Assembly: GCF_026342035.1 (NCBI RefSeq)
Contig: NZ_JAPENM010000008.1
Coordinates: forward strand, 186,001 to 250,000
Length of the DNA: 64,000 nucleotides
Source of the DNA: Aldersonia sp. NBC_00410
Lineage (GTDB): Bacteria > Actinomycetota > Actinomycetes > Mycobacteriales > Mycobacteriaceae
Reading direction: 5' to 3'
The translations under genes were made by a program, and so were the position numbers. Positions 37,421 to 45,639 of the stretch are shown piece by piece. The notes beneath the pieces are model-generated. The model was not told the origin of the DNA. It saw only the letters and a program-made list of their open reading frames with translations, and searched no databases. Each line of letters begins with the position of its first letter. Position 1 is the stretch's first letter.

Positions 37421-38077
37421 TCAGGCTCCAGGTGCACGGACCACCAGCGGCACCCCCGGGAAGTACGCCGCCAGCTCGGTCCGCGACTTACGCAAGGCCG
37501 CAAGTCCGAACCCGTGCTTGCGGAACTCGGGATGGATCCAGATCCGCACGTCGACCTCCCCGCCCGTGAGCTCGCCGAACACGATGCCGACCTTGTCGGC
37601 GCCCTCGAGTACCACCAGCCACACCGCGTCCTCGTTGTCCACCCGCGCCGTCGCCTGCGCGAGCTCGTCCTCGATCTCGCCGGCCGGGGCGCCCGACCCG
37701 TCGCCGGCCACACCGAGCTCGGCGGTCCGTGCCGCGAAGATGTCGGCATCCGCGTCGCGTGCAAACACCCGCAATGTCAGAGTGTCCCCGCTGCTGGCCG
37801 GCCGTTCGGCGAGGGTGAAGGTCAGCTGGCTGTTGAGGTCGTCCAGCTCTGCCTGGTTCTTGCGGCGCTCGGACTTGGTCAGCTGTCCCAGCGACATTTG
37901 CAGAATCGCTTCGGCGCCGAGTTCGGATTTTTCGAGGAGCGAAGTGATCGCCGCGACTGCCTCAGCGCGGTTCTCCGCGTCGACGATCACGTCGAGGACT
38001 TCGTGGCGGCGCTCCAGCGCGGTGAGCAAGGCATCGGTGATGTCACGACGGGTTGCGGCGCGATCGAGGTCGGTCAT
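37421..38077 (-). CDS. GyrA coiled-region-like domain fused to a GNAT acetyltransferase
   Basis: Residues 1-85 resemble the helical exit-gate region of DNA gyrase subunit A (DITDALLTALERRHEVLDVI, then SELGAEAILQMSLGQLTKSER). The C-terminal part is a GNAT domain, with the acetyl-CoA loop RKHGFG in IWIHPEFRKHGFGLAALRK. The reaction would be N-acetylation of an unknown substrate. Without gyrase's DNA-binding or Tyr domains, the first part may serve dimerisation. ATG 38077 is chosen; a GTG two codons upstream is possible, and neither has a clear ribosome site. The gene is divergent from fprB. Confidence 0.7.
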   Translation of the reverse strand: MTDLDRAATRRDITDALLTALERRHEVLDVIVDAENRAEAVAAITSLLEKSELGAEAILQMSLGQLTKSERRKNQAELDDLNSQLTFTLAERPASSGDTLTLRVFARDADADIFAARTAELGVAGDGSGAPAGEIEDELAQATARVDNEDAVWLVVLEGADKVGIVFGELTGGEVDVRIWIHPEFRKHGFGLAALRKSRTELAAYFPGVPLVVRAPGA

Positions 38078-38157
38078 TGGCACATCGTAAGTGCCATCTC
38101 AACCGACCGCCGGGCGCGCCGACTTTCCCGACGGGCACGCGCGGACGAGGCGCAATT

Positions 38158-38187
38158 GACCATACATGGGATTAAGGATGTATGGTC
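38158..38187. promoter_or_regulatory. 30-bp inverted repeat upstream of fprB
   Basis: GACCATACAT and ATGTATGGTC form a perfect 10-bp dyad with a 10-base spacer. It lies 40 bases upstream of the FprB start and 80 bases from the GNAT start, in the divergent promoter region. The symmetry suits a dimeric repressor of TetR or MarR type. No regulator is encoded beside it. Confidence 0.65.
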
Positions 38188-38227
38188 GTGTGGTCAGCGG
38201 AGCGCGCGAGTGCGAGAGGAGCCAGTC

Positions 38228-39880
38228 GTGACCTACGTCATCACCCAGAACTGCTGCAAGGACGCGAGCTGCGTTCCGGTCTGCCCGGTCGACTGCATCC
38301 GCCCGGTCGCCTCCGCTGGCGAGTTCACCGGGACCGAGATGCTCTACATCGACCCGAACAGTTGCATCGACTGCGGCGCCTGCCAGGAGGAGTGCCCGGT
38401 CGGCGCAATCTATGCCGATACCGACCTGCCACCCGAACTCGAGCGGTTCCAGGCGATCAACGAAGCCTATTTCGAGCAGAACCCGCTCGAAACCGAAATG
38501 CTCCCCATGGCCGCCAACCACCCGCCGGTCGAGGCGGGATCGCTACGCGTGGCAGTCGTCGGCGCCGGACCGGCCGCCTGTTATACCGCGGACGAGTTGG
38601 TTCGGATCACCGGTGTGGAGGTCGATCTGTTCGAACGCCTGCCCACCCCCTACGGTCTCGTTCGCGCCGGCGTCGCTCCCGATCACCTGCATACCAAGTC
38701 GATCGTCGATCTGTTCGCCAAAACGTTCACCAGCCGGCGCATGGCCCCGCATTTCAATGTCGAGATCGGCGAGCATCTCAGCCACGAGGATCTACTCGCC
38801 CATCACCACGCAGTGGTGTACGCGGTCGGCGCGTCCAACAGCCGGGAACTCGGCATTCCGGGTGAGACGCTGGCGGGCAACTGCGCCGCGTCGGATTTCG
38901 TCGGCTGGTACAACGGCCATCCGGACCGGGCCGTCGACAACTTCGACCTGTCGGGCGAACGTGTCGTGATCGTCGGCAACGGCAACGTCGCGCTCGACGT
39001 CGCCCGGATGCTCCTGCTGTCGCGCGAGCAACTGCACAAGACCGATATCGCCGAGCACGCGCTCGAGGCGCTGGCCGACAGCGGCGTACGCGAGGTGGTC
39101 ATCCTGGCCCGGCGCGGACCGCGCGAAGCCGCATTCTCCGCCGGCGAGTTCCTGGCGTTGGGCAACCTGCCCGGTATCGACATCGTGATCGAAAGCGACG
39201 ACCTGACGGCCGATCCCGACGACGACGTCGAAACCGCCCTCAAGCTCGAAGTCGCGCGCGAGTACGCGGAGCGCGAGCAGTCGCCCGAGCACAAGCGAAT
39301 CGTCTTCCGGTTCATGGCATCACCGGTCGAGATCGTCGGCGATGACGAGGTCACCGGCATCCGGGTGCTGCGCAACACCTTCGGGCCGACGGGCGGACTC
39401 GTACCGGGCGACCCCGAGACCGACACCGACGTGATCGAGACGTCGTTGGTGCTGCGTTCGATCGGCTACCGCGGAACCGAGATCGCCGGGCTGCCCTACG
39501 ATGTCGCCGCCGGCGTGGTGCCCAACGACCGGGGCCGCGTCCTCGACGCGGACGGTGTACCAGTCCCCGGCGTGTACGTGTCGGGGTGGATCAAGCGAGG
39601 CCCACGCGGTGTCATCGGAACCAACCGGACCTGCGCGGAGCAGACCGTCGGCCAGATCTGGGAGGATTTCGACGCGGGACGACTTACCCGCGGCGTGCAG
39701 GATCGCGATTCGCTCGAGAAGTTGCTGCACGAGCGCGGCGTGGACAAGGTGGAATGGCAGGGCTGGAAGGCGATCGACGCGGCCGAGCGCTCCCGGGGCA
39801 GCAGTACGTCCCGCCCCCGCGTCAAGTTCGTCTCGATCGACGAGATGCTCAGCACCGCGAAGGGTGCTGTGAGCGTATAG
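38228..39880 (+). CDS. fprB: Ferredoxin-NADP reductase with N-terminal ferredoxin (FprB-like)
   Basis: The 550-residue protein joins a bacterial ferredoxin to an adrenodoxin-reductase-like flavoprotein. Ferredoxin cysteines are in CCKDASCVPVCPVDC and CIDCGACQEECPVG, a 7Fe-like pattern. The FAD motif is VVGAGPAACYTADEL and the NADP motif is VIVGNGNVALDVAR. It moves electrons between NADPH and iron-sulfur partners, for example feeding P450 or Rieske enzymes. GTG 38228 has GAGAGGAG 8 bases upstream; the open frame before it is spurious. Its domain plan is that of mycobacterial FprB. Confidence 0.93.
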   Translation: MTYVITQNCCKDASCVPVCPVDCIRPVASAGEFTGTEMLYIDPNSCIDCGACQEECPVGAIYADTDLPPELERFQAINEAYFEQNPLETEMLPMAANHPPVEAGSLRVAVVGAGPAACYTADELVRITGVEVDLFERLPTPYGLVRAGVAPDHLHTKSIVDLFAKTFTSRRMAPHFNVEIGEHLSHEDLLAHHHAVVYAVGASNSRELGIPGETLAGNCAASDFVGWYNGHPDRAVDNFDLSGERVVIVGNGNVALDVARMLLLSREQLHKTDIAEHALEALADSGVREVVILARRGPREAAFSAGEFLALGNLPGIDIVIESDDLTADPDDDVETALKLEVAREYAEREQSPEHKRIVFRFMASPVEIVGDDEVTGIRVLRNTFGPTGGLVPGDPETDTDVIETSLVLRSIGYRGTEIAGLPYDVAAGVVPNDRGRVLDADGVPVPGVYVSGWIKRGPRGVIGTNRTCAEQTVGQIWEDFDAGRLTRGVQDRDSLEKLLHERGVDKVEWQGWKAIDAAERSRGSSTSRPRVKFVSIDEMLSTAKGAVSV

Positions 39881-39892
39881 TTTTCGCCGCCC

Positions 39893-40162
39893 TCAGGCTA
39901 TCGGCGGGTCGGGTTCGAACCCGTCGGTGATACCGAAGCGCAGGACGAGTGCGCGATCGAGACGATGCAACTCGTAGAGGTCGTTGCGCAACTCCAGCAC
40001 AGCGGCCCGATGGCGGCGTTCGGCCTCGACATGACCGAACCGCTGTGCCCGCGAAAGCTGTTGCTCGATCGACTCTATTGCCGCCGACGCCTGCACGATT
40101 TCGTACTGCAGGAGTTCGTGAAAGGTCTTGGCCTGGTCGAAATCCGGATCTGGGCTCGACAT
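39893..40162 (-). CDS. Small helical hypothetical protein (89 aa)
   Basis: I do not recognise a family. The product is one predicted long helix or coiled coil (ASAAIESIEQQLSRAQRFGHVEAERRHRAAVLELRNDLYEL), with Arg- and Glu-rich heptads and no Cys. ATG 40162 is the likely start; 20 more residues are possible upstream. It is convergent with fprB, 12 bases away. A role in oligomerisation or binding a partner is only a guess. Confidence 0.6.
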   Translation of the reverse strand: MSSPDPDFDQAKTFHELLQYEIVQASAAIESIEQQLSRAQRFGHVEAERRHRAAVLELRNDLYELHRLDRALVLRFGITDGFEPDPPIA

Positions 40163-40524
40163 CGGTTCATCCGCTCCGCGCGAAACATACGCGAGCCGAA
40201 CGCCGCGCCGACACCCGTCCAACGACCACGCGCGCCATTATGGTCGGCCGGCCCCAAGTGAACAACCGGTGAACACGTCCAGCTGCCCCGCGCACATTCG
40301 GACCGATTCCGGCGCCCCGGCACGCACCTTTCGGCAAAATTGGACACGAGTCTGGACGAATGGCCAGATCGATGTGTAGCGTTCGAATTGCGACCTCGTC
40401 GAGCGCACGGCATTCGCCTCGCGCGGTCCTGCTGCCGAGGTGTCAGGAAGCCGAGATCATGGGCGCGATCGACCGGGTCGGTGAGCCGAAGGCAATACAC
40501 GAACTGCTCGAGTGAAGGAACCGG
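40163..40524. other. 362-base intergenic region upstream of the NDMA-type alcohol dehydrogenase
   Basis: The stretch lies between the divergent small helical gene and adh and must hold both promoters. I see no clear palindrome or terminator. The only coding signal is a short 18-codon frame near 40459 ending just before adh. No RNA gene was recognised. Confidence 0.5.
40459..40515 (+). CDS. Possible 18-aa leader peptide before adh
   Basis: The frame starts with ATG after an AGGAAG site at good spacing and reads MGAIDRVGEPKAIHELLE. It stops 9 bases before the adh ATG, so translation could be coupled to adh. The frame is open further upstream, and so small an ORF can arise by chance. Confidence 0.25.
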   Translation: MGAIDRVGEPKAIHELLE

Positions 40525-41652
40525 ATGAAAACCAAAGGCGCCCTGATCTGGGAATTCAACCAACCGTGGTCGATCGAGGACATCGAGATCGGTGATCCGC
40601 ATTCCGGCGAGGTGAAAGTCCAGCTGGAAACGGCGGGCATGTGCCACTCCGATCACCACCTCGTCACCGGCGGTGTCCCGATGGGCGGGTTCCCCGTCCT
40701 CGGCGGCCACGAGGGCGCGGGCATCATCACCGAAGTCGGACCGGGCGTCGAGGATCTCGCCGTCGGCGATCACGTCGTGCTGTCGTTCATCCCGTCCTGT
40801 GGCAAGTGTCCGTCGTGTCAGTCCGGGCTGCGCAACCTCTGCGACCTCGGCGCGGGCCTACTCGGCGGAGCGTCGGTGTCGGACGGAACATTCCGCATTC
40901 AGGCCAAGGGGCAGAACGTCTATCCGATGACGCTGCTCGGCACGTTCTCGCCGTACATGGTCGTGCACCAGTCCTCGGTGGTGAAGATCGACCCGAGCAT
41001 TCCCTTCGAGGTGGCCTGCATCGTCGGCTGCGGCGTGACCACCGGGTACGGTTCGGCGACCCGGGCGGCCAACGTGCGCCCCGGCGAGGACGTCGCGATC
41101 ATCGGTATCGGCGGCGTCGGCATGTCGGCTCTGCAGGGCGCGGTGAACTCCGGCGCACGCTACGTTTTCGCGGTCGATCCGGTGGAGTGGAAGCGGGAGC
41201 AGGCACTCAAGTTCGGCGCCACGCACGTCTACGAATCGGTGGCGGCCGCAACGATGGGCGCGGCCGAAGTGACCGCGGGTGGCATGTGCCGCAAGGTGAT
41301 CGTGACCGTCGGCGAGGTGCACGGCGAGGAGGTCGACTCCTGGCTCAACCTCACCTCGAAAGGCGGGACCTGTGTCGTCACCGCGATGGGCAACCTGTTC
41401 GACAACCAGGTGACGTTGAACATGTCGATGCTGACGCTGCTGCAGAAGAACCTGCAGGGCACGCTGTTCGGCGGGGGCAACCCGCACTATGACATTCCCC
41501 AGCTGCTCTCGATGTACAAGGCGGGCAAGCTCAACCTCGACGACATGATCACTCGCGAGTACCGCCTCGACCAGATCAACGACGGCTATCGGGACATGAT
41601 GGAAGGCAAGAACATCCGTGGCGTGATCCGCTACACCGACGCGGACCGGTAG
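40525..41652 (+). CDS. NDMA-dependent alcohol dehydrogenase
   Basis: The 375-residue zinc enzyme oxidises alcohols with a tightly bound nicotinamide; assays need NDMA as artificial acceptor, and in vivo mycofactocin is thought to reoxidise it. Catalytic zinc ligands are in GMCHSDHH and GHEGAG; structural zinc ligands are in CGKCPSCQSGLRNLC. The dinucleotide motif is GIGGVG. The N-terminus MKTKGALIWEFNQPW and the C-terminus NIRGVIRYTD are characteristic of this subfamily. ATG 40525 has AAGGA upstream. Mycofactocin biosynthesis genes are not in the window. Confidence 0.9.
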   Translation: MKTKGALIWEFNQPWSIEDIEIGDPHSGEVKVQLETAGMCHSDHHLVTGGVPMGGFPVLGGHEGAGIITEVGPGVEDLAVGDHVVLSFIPSCGKCPSCQSGLRNLCDLGAGLLGGASVSDGTFRIQAKGQNVYPMTLLGTFSPYMVVHQSSVVKIDPSIPFEVACIVGCGVTTGYGSATRAANVRPGEDVAIIGIGGVGMSALQGAVNSGARYVFAVDPVEWKREQALKFGATHVYESVAAATMGAAEVTAGGMCRKVIVTVGEVHGEEVDSWLNLTSKGGTCVVTAMGNLFDNQVTLNMSMLTLLQKNLQGTLFGGGNPHYDIPQLLSMYKAGKLNLDDMITREYRLDQINDGYRDMMEGKNIRGVIRYTDADR

Positions 41653-41665
41653 GCCCGGCGATGTG

Positions 41666-41719
41666 CGGGCGGTGACTGCGCCGGAGGCTGGGAAGACTGC
41701 CTGCGGCGGTCACCGCCCG
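41666..41719. terminator. Long hairpin between convergent adh and SDR genes
   Basis: CGGGCGGTGAC (41666-41676) and GTCACCGCCCG (41709-41719) are perfect 11-bp arms. The 32 bases between them pair further (GCCG/CGGC, AGGC/GCCT) to leave a 10-base loop. It overlaps the stop of the SDR gene. No T-run follows, as is common in high-GC actinobacteria. Confidence 0.7.
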
Positions 41720-42591
41720 TTCAGCTTGGTATGCAACTCCTCGATCGACCACGGCGGCGTGTCCACGTGATCGCGGTAGGCCAGGATCGAGGGCGTCGCC
41801 CGGTCGAAGCGTCCGACGAATCCGCCCGAGGCGACGAGGATCTGGCCGGTGATCGCCTCTGCGAGATCGCTTGCCAGGTAGGCGTAGGTGGGCGCGACGT
41901 ACGCCGGCGGGGCCGCATCGAGCGAGGCCTGCTTGGTTGCCTCGTCGAGCAATCCGCGGCGGTGCAGATCCTCGACGTGCTCCTCGTAGGCGACCCCCGT
42001 CGACAGTCGGGTCTTCGCGCCGGGGCACACCACGTTCGCGCGGACACCATGTCCCTTCAGTTCCGCTGCAATCGCGAGCGTCAATCCGTTCACTGCGGCC
42101 TTGCCCGCGGGATAACCGGTGCCGCCGTAGTCGCCGAGGAAGGCGAACGAACTCGTGTTCACGATCGCCCCCTTGCCGCGAGCCACCATTCGCGGTGCTG
42201 CGGCACGGCAGGTGTGGAACACGGTGCCGAGGTGGGCCCGCATCAGTGATTCGAAGTCGTCGGTGCTGATGTTGAGGATCGACGACTGCGGTGGCTCGGC
42301 AATACCCGCGCAGTTCACCAGAATGTCGATGGCGCCGAATTCGCGCTCGCACGAGGCGACGAGCGCGTCGGCGATGGCCTCCTCGGTCGGCGAGCCGGCA
42401 AACCCGACCGCGCGCCCACCGGTGGCCTCGATGGCGTCGACCGCCGTTTCCACCGCCCGGGTGTCCCTGCCATTGACGACCACGCCGGCACCGAGAGCGG
42501 CGAGCAGTTCCGCGACCGCGAGGCCGATACCGCGACTTCCCCCGACGACAACCGCACCGCGACCGGCGAGCAAGGTCGATTCATCCATCAT
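41710..42591 (-). CDS. Short-chain dehydrogenase/reductase (SDR), mycobacterial lipid-metabolism type
   Basis: The 293-residue SDR has GGSRGIG, VNCAG, and YPAGK for the catalytic Tyr and Lys, with the Ser in NTSSFAFLG. An insertion of about 40 residues (VAYEEHVEDLHRRGLLDEATKQ) sits in the substrate loop, suggesting a bulky substrate. Two adjacent ATG codons (42591 and 42588) could start it. Convergent with the alcohol dehydrogenase, it might act on the same alcohol-ketone series; this is inference from position only. Confidence 0.88.
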   Translation of the reverse strand: MMDESTLLAGRGAVVVGGSRGIGLAVAELLAALGAGVVVNGRDTRAVETAVDAIEATGGRAVGFAGSPTEEAIADALVASCEREFGAIDILVNCAGIAEPPQSSILNISTDDFESLMRAHLGTVFHTCRAAAPRMVARGKGAIVNTSSFAFLGDYGGTGYPAGKAAVNGLTLAIAAELKGHGVRANVVCPGAKTRLSTGVAYEEHVEDLHRRGLLDEATKQASLDAAPPAYVAPTYAYLASDLAEAITGQILVASGGFVGRFDRATPSILAYRDHVDTPPWSIEELHTKLNGR

Positions 42592-42663
42592 TCCGCTTCA
42601 CCTGACCTGAACAGCGTTCGCCGTGCGCGGCACGACGGTCGCAGGACCGAATACCCGATCAAC

Positions 42664-42687
42664 ATAGACGACGTTCTGTTCGACTAT
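42664..42687. promoter_or_regulatory. Dyad upstream of the SDR gene
   Basis: ATAGACGA and TCGACTAT are inverted copies with one mismatch, separated by 8 bases. The site is 73 bases upstream of the SDR start. The dyad is the right size for a TetR-type operator. The regulator is unknown. Confidence 0.4.
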
Positions 42688-42750
42688 CCAGACATCAGTC
42701 CAATAGGGCTGTCGGGGATCGGGATTCGGCTGGGGCGGGTGCCCACCGGC

Positions 42751-44064
42751 TCAGCCGGGCGCCCAGCAGGGACCGTCCGGTGGCGGCGTATGCACGTAGC
42801 CCGGGTAGCACGACAGGATCTCCGGGGCGGCCGGTGCCGGAGCGGCGGGCGCGGGCGCGGGCGCGGGTGCCGCCTGACCCGGCGGGAGCGGCGAATCGGG
42901 CGCCCAGCACGGCCCGTCCGGCGGCGGCGTATGCACATAGCCCGGGTCGCACGGGAACACCCCGGGCGCGGGCGGCGGGGGCGGCGCGGGCGGTGGCGCC
43001 GGGGCGGCGGGGGCCGCCGACTGGGCAGGCAGGGCCTGCCCGGTGTCGACTGCCTCCGGTTCCTGTGCCGGTTCCTGCGTCGGTTCCTCGACGGGTGCGG
43101 CTTCGGGTTCGGTTTCGGTGGCGCCCTGCGACTTCGGCGCGCTCGTCGCCGCCGCCTTCGACGTGACCTGTGTGGACGGTGCGGTCGACCGTTCGGACGA
43201 GGTCACCACTTTCGCGACTTCCGAGGACGAGCCGGAGCCGATCAGCATGCCGCTGACGACGGCGACGACGATGACGGCGATGGCAGCGGCGGCACCGATG
43301 AGCACCTTCCGGTTCCATCCGTCCGGAACGCGGCTCGGCGGCGGCGCAGCAGTTGCCGGCCGGGAACCCGCGGCCGCGGCACTCGCGGCGCTGATGAGCT
43401 CGCTGACGGTGCGATACCGCTGGGTCGGGGCGATTGCGGTCCCCCGCGCGATGACCGCGTCGAGTCCGGTGGGCACGGCGGAGACCACCGTGGACGGTCG
43501 CGGCGGTTCGCGATCCGACCAGGGAAACGCCTTGCCGGTGAGACATTCGTAGAGCACCGCGGTGAGTCCATAGACCCCGGATGCGTTGCCCGCGTTCGTC
43601 GGTAGCCCGACCTCGGCGAGCATGACCCGCCCGTCGTCGCGGACGATCACGTTCGACGACGCGATTTCCTGCCGCGCGAGTCCGGCGGCCTGCACGGCCT
43701 GCAACGCGGTCGCCATCTCGGTGATGACGTCGACCGCCCGTTGCGGTGGCAACGGGCCGGTGGAGTCCAGTTCCTGCCAGAGGTTGGCGCCGTCCACGAG
43801 CGGCGACACCCGATAGAGCCGGTTGCCGATCTGGCCGTAGTCCTGCACCGGAACGACGTGCGGGTCGTCGAGGCGCGCCGCGATCGCGGCGTCCCGCTCG
43901 AACCGGTCACGGTAGTCGAAGTCGTCTGCGGCCTCCGCTGGAAGCGCGCGCAGTACCACTGTGCGCCGATCCGACGTGTCGTACGCGGCCCATACCTCGC
44001 CCATCACGTCCGCGCTCAGCAGACGGTTCAACCGATACCTGCCGAATAGGGCGCCGACCTGCAT
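42751..44064 (-). CDS. Receptor-like Ser/Thr pseudokinase with duplicated extracellular motif
   Basis: The 437-residue protein has the architecture of a PknD-type kinase but lacks catalytic residues. The beta-3 Lys is Arg39 (VVLRALP). The HRD loop is RQE (131-133), with Ala135 in place of the catalytic-loop Lys. DFG is EVG (151-153). The Gly-rich loop is SADVMGEVW. One membrane helix spans 253-276. The external part is Ser/Thr- then Pro-rich and ends in two copies of C-x-PGYVHTPPPDGPCWAP at 372-389 and 419-436. Phosphotransfer is therefore unlikely; a scaffold or sensor role is inferred. ATG 44064 has GGAGGG upstream. Confidence 0.8.
   Translation of the reverse strand: MQVGALFGRYRLNRLLSADVMGEVWAAYDTSDRRTVVLRALPAEAADDFDYRDRFERDAAIAARLDDPHVVPVQDYGQIGNRLYRVSPLVDGANLWQELDSTGPLPPQRAVDVITEMATALQAVQAAGLARQEIASSNVIVRDDGRVMLAEVGLPTNAGNASGVYGLTAVLYECLTGKAFPWSDREPPRPSTVVSAVPTGLDAVIARGTAIAPTQRYRTVSELISAASAAAAGSRPATAAPPPSRVPDGWNRKVLIGAAAAIAVIVVAVVSGMLIGSGSSSEVAKVVTSSERSTAPSTQVTSKAAATSAPKSQGATETEPEAAPVEEPTQEPAQEPEAVDTGQALPAQSAAPAAPAPPPAPPPPPAPGVFPCDPGYVHTPPPDGPCWAPDSPLPPGQAAPAPAPAPAAPAPAAPEILSCYPGYVHTPPPDGPCWAPG
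42757..42951. repeat. Duplicated segment encoding the two extracellular cysteine motifs
   Basis: Bases 42757-42810 and 42898-42951 are near-identical 54-base copies with mainly third-position changes. They encode the two Cys-containing motifs at the end of the pseudokinase. The synonymous differences indicate an old duplication kept by selection on protein sequence. Confidence 0.85.
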
Positions 44065-44226
44065 TTCACCCTCCCCCACTTCGTTTGGGTCACTCGGAAA
44101 TTTTGGTACCCGCAACCCGGCTCGATTATAGGTACGCCGCGCGCGATGCTCGCGCCGCCGCAGTGCGGCAGCGGTGCCCCCGAGCGCGCGAATATGCCCG
44201 CCGACGTGCGGCGCGAGGCAGATCGC

Positions 44227-45468
44227 TCAACCGGCAACAGTGAGATAGATCAACACCACATTGAGCACGCTGATCACACCGGCAACCACCCAGGCGAGCC
44301 CGCTGGTGACGCGATGGTTGACGTCGTCGCCCATCAGCGCGCGGTCGCTGGTGAAGCGGACGAGCGGAATCAGCGCAAAGGGGATGCCGAACGACAACAC
44401 CACCTGCGACACGATCAGGGCGCGTGTCGGGTCGACTCCGATCGCGAGCACCACGATCGCCGGGATCAAGGTGATCAACCGACGAAGCAGCAGCGGGATC
44501 CTGCGGCGCAGCAGCCCGTCCATGATCATCGCGCCCGCGTAGGCACCGACCGACGTCGATGCAAGCCCGGATGCGAGCAGCCCCAGGGCGAACAAGAGCG
44601 CCACGAACGACCCCAGACTGTCCGCAACGGCGGCGTGGGCGCCTTCGATCGAATCGACGCCCTCGACGCCGCGCAGCGTGGTCGCGGCCGCCAGCAGCAT
44701 CGAGAGATTGACCGCCCCGGCGAGCACCATGGCGAGGCCGACATCGACCCGCGTCGCGCGGAGCAGACGTCGGCGCGCCGGCCCCGGCGGCGGATTACCG
44801 TGTCGGTCGCGCGCCAGCCCGGAGTGCAGATAGACCGCGTGCGGCATCACGGTGGCACCGAGCATGGCGGTCGCGATGAGAACGCTCTCGGCGCCGTCGA
44901 ATCGCGGGACGAGGCCGCCGACGACCGAACCGGGCTCGGGCGGCGCGACGACGACGCTGGTCACGAATCCCACCGCGATCACGGCGAGCAGTCCGGTGAT
45001 GACCCGCTCGAAGCCGCGTTGCCCACCTCGGTCCTGCACCAGTAGCAAGCCCATCGACACGATGCCGGTGATCACGCCACCGATAACCAGAGGTAGGTCG
45101 AAGAGGAGGTAGAGGGCTATCGCGCCGCCGACCACCTCGGCCAGATCGGTGGCGATCGCGACGAGTTCGGCCTGCGCCCAGTAGCTGAGCCGCACGCCCC
45201 GCGTCGCGCGCGCCCGGACCGTTTCGGGCAGTGACATCCCGGTCACCACGCCGAGCTTGGCGGAAAGGAACTGCACGAGGCCCGCCATCGCGTTCGCGCA
45301 GACGATGACCCAGACGAGCAGGAAGCCGAATTGTGCTCCGGCACTGATATTGGAGGCGACGTTGCCGGGGTCGACGTAGGCGATCGCGGCGACGAACGCC
45401 GGGCCAAGCAGCAGCGACCCGGAGCGCGCACGCCGAAACGCCGGGCGCACGGTGTCGACCAGTGTCAC
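44227..45468 (-). CDS. mntH: Mn2+/Fe2+ transporter, NRAMP family
   Basis: The 413-residue protein has about 11 membrane helices. The metal-binding motif of helix 1 is AYVDPGNVASNISAG, with the Asp and Asn of DPGN. Helix 6 has MPHAVYLHS, with the metal-ligand Met. It imports divalent manganese or iron with protons. GTG 45468 is the most likely start; an upstream frame to 46044 is antisense to the divergent amidohydrolase. It is preceded by a 171-base divergent promoter region; no manganese riboswitch was recognised. Confidence 0.93.
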   Translation of the reverse strand: MTLVDTVRPAFRRARSGSLLLGPAFVAAIAYVDPGNVASNISAGAQFGFLLVWVIVCANAMAGLVQFLSAKLGVVTGMSLPETVRARATRGVRLSYWAQAELVAIATDLAEVVGGAIALYLLFDLPLVIGGVITGIVSMGLLLVQDRGGQRGFERVITGLLAVIAVGFVTSVVVAPPEPGSVVGGLVPRFDGAESVLIATAMLGATVMPHAVYLHSGLARDRHGNPPPGPARRRLLRATRVDVGLAMVLAGAVNLSMLLAAATTLRGVEGVDSIEGAHAAVADSLGSFVALLFALGLLASGLASTSVGAYAGAMIMDGLLRRRIPLLLRRLITLIPAIVVLAIGVDPTRALIVSQVVLSFGIPFALIPLVRFTSDRALMGDDVNHRVTSGLAWVVAGVISVLNVVLIYLTVAG

Positions 45469-45596
45469 GGCGCTCCAACTCCAGCATCCAACGGGCGATT
45501 TCGGGTAGCCGAAGACTAGCTTTCGCCATCCCGCAAAGCAATCCGCGCGCGCCGATCCCGGCCACCGAGGTTCTTGGGATTCACCTGCGAGAAGCG

Positions 45597-45620
45597 CTAT
45601 CGTAAGACATACTGTATGCG
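45597..45620. promoter_or_regulatory. Tandem TACNGTA-type site upstream of amidohydrolase
   Basis: TATCGTA (45598-45604) and TACTGTA (45610-45616) lie 12 bases apart, start to start. The second is centred in the palindrome CATACTGTATG. The site ends 20 bases before the GTG at 45640. The same arrangement occurs upstream of the WS/DGAT at 47126 and the Rieske gene at 52348. Confidence 0.6.
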
Positions 45621-45639
45621 CCTCGGAAAGGAGAACAGT

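Noticed and set aside
37514-39880. A 788-residue open frame upstream-extended from fprB
   Set aside because: The part before 38228 is antisense to the GNAT gene. The GTG at 38228 has a strong ribosome site and the known FprB N-terminus.
45469-45639. Manganese riboswitch before mntH
   Set aside because: No yybP-ykoY type conserved elements were seen on the minus strand.
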